From: Marinospirillum sp.
Lineage (GTDB): Bacteria; Pseudomonadota; Gammaproteobacteria; Pseudomonadales; Halomonadaceae
Assembly (NCBI RefSeq): GCF_014859565.1
Contig: NZ_JACUUA010000005.1
Coordinates: forward strand, 1-63,800
Direction: 5' to 3'
Length of the DNA stretch: 63,800 nucleotides
This document shows, piece by piece, positions 10,246 through 20,018 of the stretch (position 1 is its first letter; every line of letters starts with the position of its first letter). A program made the translations under genes and the position numbers. Under the pieces are notes generated by a model. That model saw only the letters and a program-made list of their open reading frames with translations, ran no database searches and had not been told where the DNA came from.

Positions 10246-12249
10246 ATGAGCAATAACATCACTCCCGCTGCAGAAGAGTTTGAAATTAAGCTGGATAGAA
10301 GTGGCCCGAAATGGGCTGTTGGATTGATTGCTTTGCTGGCAATTGGCCTGTCGTTATTTCAGCTCTACACCGCAGGCATCAATCCACTGGGTTTGTTCTA
10401 CCAGCGCAGCATCCACCTGGCGGTGGTCATGATGCTGGCCTTTCTGATTTTCCCGCCTTTCCGAAGTGCTCGACGCGGTGTGTTGTTGTGGGGTGTGGAT
10501 CTGGCATTTTTTGCAGCGGCAGCTTATTCGGGGTTTTATCTGGTGTACAACCTGGATGAGATTTTTGCCCGTGCCGGATTCTGGTCGCAGCAGGATATTC
10601 AGGTTGGCATCATGACTACACTGGTGTTGCTGGAAGCCAGCCGCAGAGCCGTGGGGCTGGGGTTGACAGTGATTGGTATTGTGGCGTTGTTGTATGCTTT
10701 TGCCGGGCCACGCGGTGAACTGCCCTGGCTGGGTGAATGGTTGCCGGGCATCCTGAATCATCGGGGTTATACATTGGATCGTGTGGCGGCACAGATGTAT
10801 CTCGGGCAGGAAGGTGTTTTTGGTATTCCGTTGGGTGTGGCCGCCACTTTTGTTTTTATCTTTGTGCTTTTTGGTGCCTTTCTGGAAGTCACGGGAGCGG
10901 GCAAGTTTTTTATTGATCTGGCTTTTTCTGCTACCGGCAGACAGCGGGGTGGCCCAGCCAAGGCCGCGGTGATTGCTTCTGCCAGTATGGGCTCCATCTC
11001 GGGCAGCTCCATTGCCAATGTGGTGACCAGTGGTGCGTTTACCATTCCGCTGATGAAAAAGCTGGGTTATAAACCAGCACAGGCTGGAGGCATAGAAGCC
11101 GCAGCCAGTACCGGTGGGCAGATCATGCCACCCTTGATGGGTGCCGGGGCTTTTCTGATTGCTGAATATACCCGTGTTCCTTATATCGACATCATCAAGG
11201 TCAGTGTTTTTCCTGCCTTGTTGTATTTTGCGACTGTTTACTTGTTTGTACACATTATTGCCGTGAAGCAGGGCATGAAAGGCTTACCTGCCAGTGAGCT
11301 GCCGCAGCTGAAAGATGTGATGATGCGTGGCTGGTATTTTATTGCGCCACTCTTGTTGCTGGTGTTTCTGCTGGTCAGTGGTTATTCACCCATGCGGGTG
11401 GGTTTTTATGCGGTGATGAGTATTGTGGTGATTGCCGGTATCAATGGTTTATGGCGTGCCTGGCAACGTGGGCGAGTCACAGCAAATCTTGCCGGTGAGT
11501 TGAAAAAAACCAGCAAGGAGGGCCTGCGCCGTACACTACTGGGGTTGGAGCTGGGCGCACGTAATGCCGTGGCTGTTAGTGTGGCCTGTGGTGTGGCTGG
11601 TATTGTGGTGGCGGTGGTGGGTTTGACCGGACTGGGGCTGAAGTTCTCCTCCATGATGATTGCTTTTTCCGGCGGTAATCTGTTGCTGGCGGTATTACTG
11701 GTGGCGGTGGCCAGCCTGATTCTGGGGCTGGGTTTGCCGGTGACCGCCAGTTACATAGTGCTGATAGTGCTGGTAGGACCTGCATTGACTGCCGAGTTTG
11801 GTATTCCGATATTGGTGGCTCACTTGTTGGTGTTCTGGTACTCACAGGACTCAAATGTCACACCCCCTGTTGCTTTGGCGGCTTTTGCTGCGGCAGCTAT
11901 TGCCGGCAGTAAAACCATGGAAACCAGTGTGCAGTCATGGAAGTTTGCTAAAGGGTTATATCTGATCCCGCTGTTTTTTGTGTTTAACCCAGAGCTGATT
12001 ATTGGTGCACCCGTTGAGGTGTTGATCTGGAAGGGTGTGGCGTTAACACTTGGCTTGCTGGCCTTTGCAGCGGCGGTGGAGGGTTACTTGTTTACCTGGG
12101 TGTCCTTGTGGATGCGGGTGGTCTTTACGCTGGCAACCATTGCGGTGTTTTACCCGGTGCTACTGCTGGAAGTGATTGGTTGTGGTGTGATACTGCTGCT
12201 GGCAGGCATTAACCTGCTGCAGCAGCGCCGGGTTGCAGCAGCTGCTTGA
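10246..12249 (+). CDS. TRAP transporter permease, fused 4TM/12TM subunits
   Basis: A 667-residue inner-membrane protein that fuses the small (DctQ) and large (DctM) TRAP subunits, as is usual for TAXI systems. The first about 150 residues hold several hydrophobic segments. The DctM part carries conserved stretches such as AKAAVIASASMGSISGSSIA, EAAASTGGQIMPPLMGAGAF and LGLGLPVTASYIVL. It is expected to import its substrate using an ion gradient after delivery by the TAXI receptor. GGAAGAG upstream supports the ATG at 10246. It converges with the next gene with only 8 bp between stops. Confidence 0.93.
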   Translation: MSNNITPAAEEFEIKLDRSGPKWAVGLIALLAIGLSLFQLYTAGINPLGLFYQRSIHLAVVMMLAFLIFPPFRSARRGVLLWGVDLAFFAAAAYSGFYLVYNLDEIFARAGFWSQQDIQVGIMTTLVLLEASRRAVGLGLTVIGIVALLYAFAGPRGELPWLGEWLPGILNHRGYTLDRVAAQMYLGQEGVFGIPLGVAATFVFIFVLFGAFLEVTGAGKFFIDLAFSATGRQRGGPAKAAVIASASMGSISGSSIANVVTSGAFTIPLMKKLGYKPAQAGGIEAAASTGGQIMPPLMGAGAFLIAEYTRVPYIDIIKVSVFPALLYFATVYLFVHIIAVKQGMKGLPASELPQLKDVMMRGWYFIAPLLLLVFLLVSGYSPMRVGFYAVMSIVVIAGINGLWRAWQRGRVTANLAGELKKTSKEGLRRTLLGLELGARNAVAVSVACGVAGIVVAVVGLTGLGLKFSSMMIAFSGGNLLLAVLLVAVASLILGLGLPVTASYIVLIVLVGPALTAEFGIPILVAHLLVFWYSQDSNVTPPVALAAFAAAAIAGSKTMETSVQSWKFAKGLYLIPLFFVFNPELIIGAPVEVLIWKGVALTLGLLAFAAAVEGYLFTWVSLWMRVVFTLATIAVFYPVLLLEVIGCGVILLLAGINLLQQRRVAAAA

Positions 12250-12257
12250 TCATGGAG

Positions 12258-12803
12258 TTATGCTTGTAACTGTTGCTGAGATGCCATGTCAGAGAGGATA
12301 TCCTCGCGGCGCACCAGCAGCATTTTGTTAACACCATCGGTCAGTGCCAGATCAATATCAAACAGCGGAAAGGCAGTGGGCAAGCCACGAAGAATATCCA
12401 TTATTGGTGTGCCTTCTTCAAATACACCAATGGGCAGTTTAACGGTGCGTCTGAGGCGACCCTTGGTTGCTTCCAGTTTATGGATAGTGGTCCAGGCCAT
12501 TCCGAAGCGTTTTTCATCTTCACGCAGGGGGATTTCAATATGGGTGCGCTCACGCATGGCACGATCCATGGTGATGCCTTTAATTAGCTGGCCGGTCAGA
12601 TGCAGAATGTTCTGGTCACGCAGGTAGTCAGCCAGTCCTTCCAGGTCATTTTCACTGCTGATAATTTTTTCTTTCACCAGTTCACGAACCTGTTTGGTGT
12701 CACCCCAGACGGGTGTCTTGAGGTAGTCCATCACTTCAAAAGTGGGCTTAAAAAGTTTGTCAAAACCTGAATAATACCCCAGGGTCATGTATTGTCGTTC
12801 CAT
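12258..12803 (-). CDS. Conserved-looking protein of unknown function
   Basis: A 181-residue protein I do not recognise. GGAGG 7 nt upstream of the ATG at 12803 indicates a real, well-translated gene. It has no signal peptide or membrane segment and a mixed charged and hydrophobic composition, for example HIEIPLREDEKRFGMAW in the middle and LFDIDLALTDGVNKMLLVRRED near the end, consistent with a soluble alpha/beta protein. No cysteine is present. It is divergent from the FadR-type regulator and next to the TRAP permease, so it may belong to the same regulon. Confidence 0.75.
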   Translation of the reverse strand: MERQYMTLGYYSGFDKLFKPTFEVMDYLKTPVWGDTKQVRELVKEKIISSENDLEGLADYLRDQNILHLTGQLIKGITMDRAMRERTHIEIPLREDEKRFGMAWTTIHKLEATKGRLRRTVKLPIGVFEEGTPIMDILRGLPTAFPLFDIDLALTDGVNKMLLVRREDILSDMASQQQLQA

Positions 12804-12890
12804 GTAATGTCCTCCGGAAAGCGTTAAAATTAAAGTAAGTTGTAAAATCAAGCAAGGTTAAAAAGCTTCGATGACCGGAATTTTTGAATC

Positions 12891-12920
12891 TTCGCAAGAT
12901 TTGGTACTAATCAGTATAAT
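12891..12920 (+). promoter_or_regulatory. Promoter with possible operator upstream of the GntR gene
   Basis: TTCGCA (12891-12896) and TATAAT (12915-12920) are 18 bp apart. The spacer holds TTGGTACTAA (12901-12910), a near-palindrome around GTAC, flanked by GATT and AATC. Such a site is of the general kind FadR-type regulators bind, so autoregulation is plausible. Confidence 0.4.
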
Positions 12921-12957
12921 TCTTATCCATTGGTTTTTTATTCGGAACAGCATTGTT

Positions 12958-13731
12958 ATGAGCAACCCCTTTCAGGGACTGGCTTCGCCCAGAAAAATGA
13001 AACGCTCCGACCAAATTGTGGAAGCAGTTAAACGCTGGGTGGTGGTTCGGGATATTCAGCCTGGAGACCGTCTACCCAACGAAAAAGAGCTGATGCAGCT
13101 GTTTGAATGCTCCAAGGGGACAGTACGTGAGGCGCTGAAATCACTGGAGGTTCAGGGGTTGATCACCCTTAAGACCGGCCCCAACGGTGGTGCCACTCTG
13201 GTGCAGGTGCCCTATCCCCTGGCCTCCCAGTTGTTGCGTAACTACCTGCATTTCCAGCATCCCCGTGGACCGGATATTTACCGTTTGCGCAAGCTGGTGG
13301 AGCCGGAGCTGGCCGCGCTGGTGGTGGATGATCTGACCGAGGCAGATCTGCAGCAACTGGAGCAGCTGACTGAACAATGCGCTCAGCCCCCGGCGGATCT
13401 GGAGCAACGGTTGGCGCAACGTATTGCCGAGCTGGATTTTCACTCGGTACTGGCTGAGCGCTGTAAGGATCCGTTGCTGGCATTTATTGGACGTTTTTTG
13501 AATGATCTGATCCGCGATCTGGTGATCTACAAAAAGGTGCAGCTGCCGGAGCAACTGGATTTTTCCCGCGAGAATCTTTTTTATCACCGTGAGCTGATCC
13601 TGGCCTATCGGCAGCGGGATCAACAACGTGTACGCCAGTTGATGGTTGAGCACATGGCTTCTGCCGAGCGCTTTAATATCGAGCTGGAAGGCCAGTTGAG
13701 CCGGGGATTGCTGTCATCGGAGGATGCCTGA
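12958..13731 (+). CDS. GntR family transcriptional regulator, FadR subfamily (FCD domain)
   Basis: A 257-residue repressor or activator with an N-terminal winged helix (about 15-80; GDRLPNEKELMQLFECSKGTVREALKSLEVQGLITLKTG). It is followed by an all-helical FCD ligand-binding domain with the His residues expected to bind a metal or ligand (LDFHSVL and FYHREL). FCD regulators usually sense organic acids. The start at 12958 puts the winged helix at the normal distance; a longer frame from 12871 adds a hydrophobic stretch not typical of the family. The likely targets are the TRAP and gcd genes and the divergent unknown gene. The stop abuts the convergent cyclase gene directly. Confidence 0.9.
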   Translation: MSNPFQGLASPRKMKRSDQIVEAVKRWVVVRDIQPGDRLPNEKELMQLFECSKGTVREALKSLEVQGLITLKTGPNGGATLVQVPYPLASQLLRNYLHFQHPRGPDIYRLRKLVEPELAALVVDDLTEADLQQLEQLTEQCAQPPADLEQRLAQRIAELDFHSVLAERCKDPLLAFIGRFLNDLIRDLVIYKKVQLPEQLDFSRENLFYHRELILAYRQRDQQRVRQLMVEHMASAERFNIELEGQLSRGLLSSEDA

Positions 13732-15744
13732 TTACGGGAAGTCATCTGCAGCTACTTCGGCGCGGTTACGTCCGGCATCTTTGGCACGATAGAGTGCCTG
13801 ATCTGCACGCAGCAAGGGTTCATCCGGTATATGATCTTTGGTGGTCAGGCGACTGATTCCCAGGCTGATGGTGACGTTTAGTGAGCCCGCTGCTGTTGCA
13901 AAGGGTGTATCTGCAATGCTGCGACGCAGGCGTTCAGCAAATACTACTCCGCCCTGTTCATCGGTGCCCGGTAACAGCACAGAAAACTCCTCACCACCCA
14001 GCCGCCCGGCAAGATCAGTGATCCGCAGACAGCTACGAATGCGCACAGCCAGTTCTTGCAGCACCTCGTCACCCACTGCATGTCCCCAAGTGTCATTAAC
14101 CAGTTTGAAGTGATCAATATCAAACATAACCACGGCGGCTTCTTCATTGTTTCGACGGCAACGATGTAACTCTTCGTTCAGCCTTTCCATAAAATATCGC
14201 CGGTTAGGTAGATCTGTCAGGCCGTCGGTACGTGCCAGATGGCTGAGGGCTTCTTGCTGTTGTTTGTGCAAAGAGACATCCCGATACACCCACAGGTGTC
14301 CGAGAAATTGTCCGTTGTGTTCAATTGCCACATAATCCCGTTCAAGAGTACGGCCATCTTTCAGATTCAGCTCTTCATTTAACAGTGGGGTGCGTTTTGC
14401 CAATAACTGTTCAGCACGACGAACAAAATCACTCTGTTCAACAAAATACTGGCTGGTTTGTTGCAACAGCAGCTGACTGGCTTTTCCGCTCAGTTTTTCA
14501 GGTTGTTGTTGTGGAGCAAACTCATGGCAGTATCTCTGATTGACTTGCAGTACCTTGCGATCTTCACTCTCCAGCAATACCGCAGCGTGGAAATGCTCAA
14601 TAACTGCCATCATGCGATTATTGGAGTGGGCCAATTGGTCTCGGGTTTGAATTAACCGCTGTCGCAGACTGTGACCGGCCTGCTGCAGGATAAGCACCAG
14701 TGCCAATTGCACCAGCACCCAGATCAGCAAAGTACCTTGTGCCAGTTGCCACTGCGACTGTTGCAGGGATTGTTGCAGGGGGGTGATGTCTTGCCAGATC
14801 AGCACATGGGCATTGTGCCTTTCAGACAAGGGGTGCTCATATAGGGTATGGATAATCAGATAATGCTGATTATTAAGTTTCAGTTTTTGCCAGTGGTCAG
14901 AGTTCAGTAATAGTTCTTTGCAGGCAGCCAGTCCCAGCAGGATTTGGCTGACCTCTTCTCGGGAGCTGGCCTCCAGAAAATAGTCGCAACCATCAATGTG
15001 GTAAACCTCCTGACGGTAGCGCTCGTCAGTCAGGCTTTGTCGAACCTGCTCACGCTCCAGCAGAATGGCAAAACCACTGGAAAACTGCTCATCCAGCCGC
15101 TGCAGCTGAGTTTCAAAATTGGTGCCCAGCTCCAGTACTGCGGATTGGTAGGGTTGCATCAGTAAGGGTATGGCACCCCGGATACCGGAGGCATAACGAC
15201 CAATTTCAAAACCGCTGGCAGCTTGCCCGGTGACATGAACCTGATCAATCAGTGGCCGGATACCGGTCAGATCATCACCATAGTGTTCTGGTGCATGAAT
15301 TCGTAAAAAAGAGATATTACGCTGTTGTTGATCGGCAAAGTGCAGGTGCATCTGGCGGATATCCAGACTGCCCTGTAATTGATGCCAGGAAGGTTCCAGC
15401 TTGTACAGCAGCTGTTGCCGTAGTTGTTGTGTTGCCTCGCCACCCTTACCCTCACCTTCTTGTTGCCAGATGTTATAAGCCTTCTGAATGTCAGCATGTA
15501 ATTCGTCATCCAGTACAATCAGACTAGCGAGTGCCAGCATTTGTTGTTGCAGGTTGTCAAAAGAGGTGGAGGCAGCGGTTCTTAATTCATCAGCCCGAAT
15601 ACTCAGCTGGTAATTAAAGTCTCTTTGCAGGAATTGCCAGTTAAAATATCCAACTAGCAGAAAAAAGACAGAAAGAAACGCTGCAGCCAGATACTGGACA
15701 AAATGACCCGTATAAAGGTTCTGATCATTCCGGGTATCCACCAT
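13732..15744 (-). CDS. Membrane-bound diguanylate cyclase with periplasmic sensor
   Basis: A 670-residue protein with an N-terminal membrane segment (about 15-38), a periplasmic region of about 270 residues and a second membrane segment (TLLIWVLVQLALVLILQQ). A PAS-like region and a C-terminal GGDEF domain follow. The active motif is GGEEF (583-587), preceded by the inhibitory-site motif RITD (574-577), so an active, feedback-inhibited cyclase is expected. AGGAG supports the ATG at 15744 over a GTG six codons upstream that lacks a ribosome binding site. The periplasmic part has no domain I can name. It is one of two cyclic-di-GMP genes in the first 16 kb. Confidence 0.92.
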   Translation of the reverse strand: MVDTRNDQNLYTGHFVQYLAAAFLSVFFLLVGYFNWQFLQRDFNYQLSIRADELRTAASTSFDNLQQQMLALASLIVLDDELHADIQKAYNIWQQEGEGKGGEATQQLRQQLLYKLEPSWHQLQGSLDIRQMHLHFADQQQRNISFLRIHAPEHYGDDLTGIRPLIDQVHVTGQAASGFEIGRYASGIRGAIPLLMQPYQSAVLELGTNFETQLQRLDEQFSSGFAILLEREQVRQSLTDERYRQEVYHIDGCDYFLEASSREEVSQILLGLAACKELLLNSDHWQKLKLNNQHYLIIHTLYEHPLSERHNAHVLIWQDITPLQQSLQQSQWQLAQGTLLIWVLVQLALVLILQQAGHSLRQRLIQTRDQLAHSNNRMMAVIEHFHAAVLLESEDRKVLQVNQRYCHEFAPQQQPEKLSGKASQLLLQQTSQYFVEQSDFVRRAEQLLAKRTPLLNEELNLKDGRTLERDYVAIEHNGQFLGHLWVYRDVSLHKQQQEALSHLARTDGLTDLPNRRYFMERLNEELHRCRRNNEEAAVVMFDIDHFKLVNDTWGHAVGDEVLQELAVRIRSCLRITDLAGRLGGEEFSVLLPGTDEQGGVVFAERLRRSIADTPFATAAGSLNVTISLGISRLTTKDHIPDEPLLRADQALYRAKDAGRNRAEVAADDFP

Positions 15745-15817
15745 CAGCGAGTGCTCCTGCACAGAGGTTATTACAATGATGCTAGCACGACTGATGGTAT
15801 TTGTTGCAGGTTTTATT

Positions 15818-15843
15818 CCTGTTTCATCCGAAGTTGAAACAGG
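15818..15843 (-). terminator. Stable hairpin after the RND pump gene
   Basis: A 9-bp perfect stem (CCTGTTTCA / TGAAACAGG) starts 18 nt past the RND stop. On the minus strand its loop reads ACTTCGGA, holding a C(TTCG)G tetraloop. There is no T-run after it, so it may protect the 3' end rather than terminate. Confidence 0.45.
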
Positions 15844-15861
15844 TGTTTAACAGCTTCTTAA

Positions 15862-18800
15862 TCAATGATCTGCTTCTACCTTGTGAGGCAGAGTTCGGAC
15901 AACATAACTGTAGACTGTAGGCACAACAAACAGCGTCAGGATGGTGCCAAAAGACATACCACCCACAATCACCCAGCCGATCTGTTGACGGCTTTCTGCC
16001 CCGGCACCTGTCGCCAGAGCCAGCGGCAAACAACCCAGAATCATAGCCAGCGAAGTCATCAGAATCGGGCGCAGACGCAGCACCGAAGCCTCAACCACGG
16101 CATCCATCATTGCCAGCCCCTGTTCACGCTGCTGGTTGGCAAATTCAGTGATCAGGATGCCGTTTTTGGTGATGATACCAATCAGGGCAATCAAGCCAAT
16201 CTGGCTGTAAGCATTCAAAGTGCCACCAATCAACATGAGTGTCACCAGTGCACCCAGTATGGCCAGAGGCACGGTCAGCATGATCACCAGCGGTGCACGG
16301 AAACTTTCAAACTGCGCAGCCAGCACCAGATAAATAAACACCAGTGATAACAGGAAGGTCACCATCAAGGTGTTGCCGGAGTTCATGAACTCACGGGATG
16401 AACCGTCATAATCAAACAGAATGCCGGTGATGCCCATTTCCGCAGCGGTTTCTTCGGTCAGCTGGCGTACCCATTCCAGTGCATCACCCTGGCTTAAACC
16501 GGGTGTGAGGTTGGCTTGCAGGGTGACAGAACGCAGCTTGTTGAAGTGTTTTAGTTCCCGTGGTGCGACCTCTTCACGAATGGTGATCAGGTTGGATAAA
16601 GGCACCATTTCACCCGATTGGCTGCGCACATGAATAGAAGCCAGATCCTGAGGGGTGGCGCGATCAGCATCTTCCACCTTCACCACCACATCATACTGGC
16701 GACTGCCAACTGTGTAGCGGGTCACGGTACGGCCACCCAGCAGGGTTTCCAGACTGCGGGCAATCACATCCAGACCGATACCCAGACTGGCCGCCTTGTC
16801 ACGATCCACATCCAGACGCAGTTCGGGTTTGTTGAGTTTCAGATCCACATCCGGATTGCTCAGTCGGCCATCGGCAAAAATCTTGCCCAGCACGGCATTG
16901 GCAAGACGATCCAGGTCAGCAAAATCCCCGGTGCTTTGAATCACCAGCTGCACCGGACGGGCAATCGGGCTTTGACCCAGCGAGGCAGGTAAAACCGGAA
17001 AAGCCATAATGCCGGGGATACCAGCAAACAAACGGGGTTGTATTTCTGCGGCAATGTCTTGAGCAGAGCGTTTACGCTCATCCCAGTCTTGCAGGCCAAC
17101 AAAAGAAAGGATGTTGCTTTCGGTCGGGAACAGGCCGGTGATCACAAAATAACGCTCCACCTCCGGCACACTGGCAAATACTCCTTCCAGCTGTCGGCTG
17201 TACTTGTCCAGAAACTCAGTGGTGGAGCCTTCCGGTCCAACACCAAAACCCACCAGGGTGCCGCGATCTTCCATCGGAGCCAGTTCAGAAGTCAGGGCAT
17301 TAAAAGCAAAATAAGTGCCGACCAGGCAAGCCAGCCCCAGCCCTAGCATCAGTGGGCGCACTTTCAGAGACAGCAGCAGCAGTGTACGGTAGCCGTTGTT
17401 CATTTTTTCCAGAATACGCTCACCAAAATAATAAAACTTGCCGTGATTTTCATGTTTTAACAGTCGTGAGCACATCATCGGTGACAGGGTGAGTGCCACA
17501 AAACCGGACACCACCACTGCCGCAGCCAGTGCCAGTGCAAACTCGGCAAACAGCTGTCCGGTACGCCCTTCAGTGAAGGCCAGGGGTACAAACACCGCCA
17601 CCAGCGTGGTGGTCATAGCAATAATGGCAAAGGCTATTTCACGGGAGCCTTTAAAAGCGGCCTGAATGGGGTGCATCCCTTCCTCAACATGGCGATAGAT
17701 GTTTTCCAGCATCACTATGGCATCATCCACCACCAGACCGATGGCCATCACCATTGCCAGCAGCGTCAGGGTGTTGATGGAAAAACCGAAGGCATACATA
17801 AAAATCATCGAGCCGATCAGGGATACCGGAATGGTCAGCATCGGGATCAAAGTGGCACGGAAGGAGCGCAGAAACAGGAAAATAACCAGTACCACCAGAA
17901 GTACCGCTTCTATGATGGTCTGGAATACTGCCTTGATGGAGCGATCGATAAAGATCGAAGAATCATAAGCGACATGCACTTGCATCCCTTCCGGCAGAAT
18001 GCTTTCGATTTCCGGCAACTCGGCACGTACCAGTCTGGAAACATCCAGAGGGTTGGCAACGGCCTGTTTGACCACACCCAGTCCTACTGCTGTTTCACCC
18101 TTAAAGCGCACACTGCCACGCTCCATCTGCGGGGTGACAAAAACTCGTGCCACATCACCCAGACGCACCAGATAACCCTCATGCTGGCGCAGGATCACCT
18201 GTTCAAACTGATGGGGCTGGTTCAGACTGGTTTCTGCCAATACAGTAAATTCACGGGTTTCACTTTGCACCGTACCGGCAGGTACTTCCAGATTCTGCTG
18301 GCGCAAGGCGGCTTCAATATCCGCCGGGGTCATGCCATAAGCGGCCAGACGTGAGCGATCCAGAGCAATACGCATCGAATAACGTCGCTCACCAAAAATC
18401 CGTACTTCGGCAACACCATCCAGTGTTTGCAGTCGGTCTTTTACCAGTCGATCAGCCAGATCCGTCATATCCATGGTGGCATGGCGGTCACTGGTAAAAG
18501 AGAGGTACATAATTGGCTGAGCATCGGCCTCAACCTGAGCAATCACCGGCTCATCAATGTCGGCGGGTAGGCGACCACGAACACGACCCACACGGTCGCG
18601 CACATCACTGGCCGCAGCGGCGGCATCACGGTTCAGGTTGAAATTGACAGTGATCTGACTGCGTCCGGCACGGCTGGATGAAGTCATGTAATCAATACCT
18701 TCTATACCGGACAGAGAATCCTCCAGTACGTTGGTCACCTGAGATTCAATAATACTGGCGTTGGCACCCCCGTAAGTGGTGGTGACACTCACCGTAGGGA

Positions 18801-18924
18801 CATCAATATTGGGGTATTCACGCACGGTCAGGCGATCAAAAGCAATCATGCCGACCAGCAGGATCAGCAGACTCATGACACTGGCAAGCACCGGGCGCTT
18901 GATGGAAATATCCGATAAAACCAT
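15862..18924 (-). CDS. RND multidrug efflux pump, inner-membrane subunit (HAE1 family)
   Basis: A 1020-residue proton-driven exporter of the AcrB/MdtC class that works with an adaptor and an outer-membrane channel. It starts MVLSDISIKRPVLASVM, has the proton-relay pair Asp400-Asp401 in GLVVDDAIVMLENIYRH, and two homologous halves with large periplasmic loops. The adaptor gene lies 9 bp upstream in the same operon and a TolC-like gene is divergent, giving a complete tripartite set. The substrate cannot be read from the sequence. No TetR or two-component regulator is adjacent. Confidence 0.95.
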   Translation of the reverse strand: MVLSDISIKRPVLASVMSLLILLVGMIAFDRLTVREYPNIDVPTVSVTTTYGGANASIIESQVTNVLEDSLSGIEGIDYMTSSSRAGRSQITVNFNLNRDAAAAASDVRDRVGRVRGRLPADIDEPVIAQVEADAQPIMYLSFTSDRHATMDMTDLADRLVKDRLQTLDGVAEVRIFGERRYSMRIALDRSRLAAYGMTPADIEAALRQQNLEVPAGTVQSETREFTVLAETSLNQPHQFEQVILRQHEGYLVRLGDVARVFVTPQMERGSVRFKGETAVGLGVVKQAVANPLDVSRLVRAELPEIESILPEGMQVHVAYDSSIFIDRSIKAVFQTIIEAVLLVVLVIFLFLRSFRATLIPMLTIPVSLIGSMIFMYAFGFSINTLTLLAMVMAIGLVVDDAIVMLENIYRHVEEGMHPIQAAFKGSREIAFAIIAMTTTLVAVFVPLAFTEGRTGQLFAEFALALAAAVVVSGFVALTLSPMMCSRLLKHENHGKFYYFGERILEKMNNGYRTLLLLSLKVRPLMLGLGLACLVGTYFAFNALTSELAPMEDRGTLVGFGVGPEGSTTEFLDKYSRQLEGVFASVPEVERYFVITGLFPTESNILSFVGLQDWDERKRSAQDIAAEIQPRLFAGIPGIMAFPVLPASLGQSPIARPVQLVIQSTGDFADLDRLANAVLGKIFADGRLSNPDVDLKLNKPELRLDVDRDKAASLGIGLDVIARSLETLLGGRTVTRYTVGSRQYDVVVKVEDADRATPQDLASIHVRSQSGEMVPLSNLITIREEVAPRELKHFNKLRSVTLQANLTPGLSQGDALEWVRQLTEETAAEMGITGILFDYDGSSREFMNSGNTLMVTFLLSLVFIYLVLAAQFESFRAPLVIMLTVPLAILGALVTLMLIGGTLNAYSQIGLIALIGIITKNGILITEFANQQREQGLAMMDAVVEASVLRLRPILMTSLAMILGCLPLALATGAGAESRQQIGWVIVGGMSFGTILTLFVVPTVYSYVVRTLPHKVEADH

Positions 18925-18933
18925 GGTTAAGCC

Positions 18934-19989
18934 TCAGTTTCCGGTAGCAGGAGCAGGAGCAGGAAGATTAACGGGTGTTGCAGCGGAACCTGGGCGGAGT
19001 TTCATCTGACCGGCAGTCACTACTACATCACCGGAATTGATACCTTCAGTGATTTGTACCTGACCACGCATCCGGTGCCCCAGTGTGACCTGCACCTTCT
19101 CAGCAATACCATCCACCAGGCGGAAAACAAACTGGCTGCGACCTTCCGGCACCAGTGCTTCTTCAGGAACCAGCAGGGCATTTTCCACCCGATCCAGAAT
19201 CAGGCGTACACGGGTGAACATCCCAGGCCGCAACACCCCTTCGGTATTATCCAGTCGTGCTTGTACCAGCAGACTACGACCACTGATATCCACCTGCGGC
19301 GCAAGGGTCATCACCTTGCCATTAAACTTTCGGCCAGCCAGAGCATCAACGGAGATTTCAATATCCTGGCCTTCAGCAACATCAGTGATCAGCACTTCGG
19401 GAATACGGAACTCCACCCGCATTGGGTTGTTGGCAAGCAACACGACCAAGGGCTGTCCTGGTGTGAGGTAATCACCGGGGCTGACATTACGAATACCCAG
19501 TACACCATCAAAAGGGGCAATGAGTGTCATTTTGGTCAGGCGTTCTTCAGCCAGTTTGACTTCAGCCTGATTGATCCGCAGGGTGGCACGGGCAGCATCA
19601 CGCACATTGGCGCTGCCGGCATTACGAGATAAAAGATCTTCAGCACGCTGGAATTCGGTTTGTGCCAATTCAGCGCTGGCGCGAGCACGTTCCAGTTGTG
19701 CGCGTTCAATCGAGGCATCCAGAGTAAACAATCTGGCTCCTGCCTTAACGGACTGGCCGTCAGTAAAATGAATACTGCTCAGGCGACCGGCGGCCTCGGA
19801 GCTGATCAGGGTTTCTTCATCTGCCAGCAGCGAGCCAACCAGCTGGGTGTCCACTTCCAGCAGGCGAGGCTCAATGATGGCAGCTTCCACCGGCATGGCC
19901 GGACGCTGTGCCAGGGCTGAATGAGATGCCAGTAGCAAAGAAGCCAGTAGCAAAAGTGCCGTCAGCCAGAATACCTTCAAGCGATTCAT
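18934..19989 (-). CDS. RND efflux periplasmic adaptor (membrane fusion protein)
   Basis: A 351-residue HlyD/AcrA-type adaptor that links the inner-membrane pump to the outer-membrane channel. It has a signal peptide (about 1-27, ending SALA), a barrel-sandwich start (GRLSSIHFTDGQSVKAGARLFTLD), a helical hairpin (about 90-140) and LIAPFDGVLGIRNVSPGDYLTPGQPL. The mature protein begins with Gln, not Cys, so it is not a lipoprotein. It is the first gene of the adaptor-pump operon. Confidence 0.94.
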   Translation of the reverse strand: MNRLKVFWLTALLLLASLLLASHSALAQRPAMPVEAAIIEPRLLEVDTQLVGSLLADEETLISSEAAGRLSSIHFTDGQSVKAGARLFTLDASIERAQLERARASAELAQTEFQRAEDLLSRNAGSANVRDAARATLRINQAEVKLAEERLTKMTLIAPFDGVLGIRNVSPGDYLTPGQPLVVLLANNPMRVEFRIPEVLITDVAEGQDIEISVDALAGRKFNGKVMTLAPQVDISGRSLLVQARLDNTEGVLRPGMFTRVRLILDRVENALLVPEEALVPEGRSQFVFRLVDGIAEKVQVTLGHRMRGQVQITEGINSGDVVVTAGQMKLRPGSAATPVNLPAPAPATGN

Positions 19990-20018
19990 TGTATAGCGCC
20001 TCGTTAATGATGGAATTT

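Noticed and set aside
10354..11253. A 299-codon minus-strand frame inside the TRAP permease gene.
   Set aside because: Low-complexity antisense of a membrane protein; no start signal.
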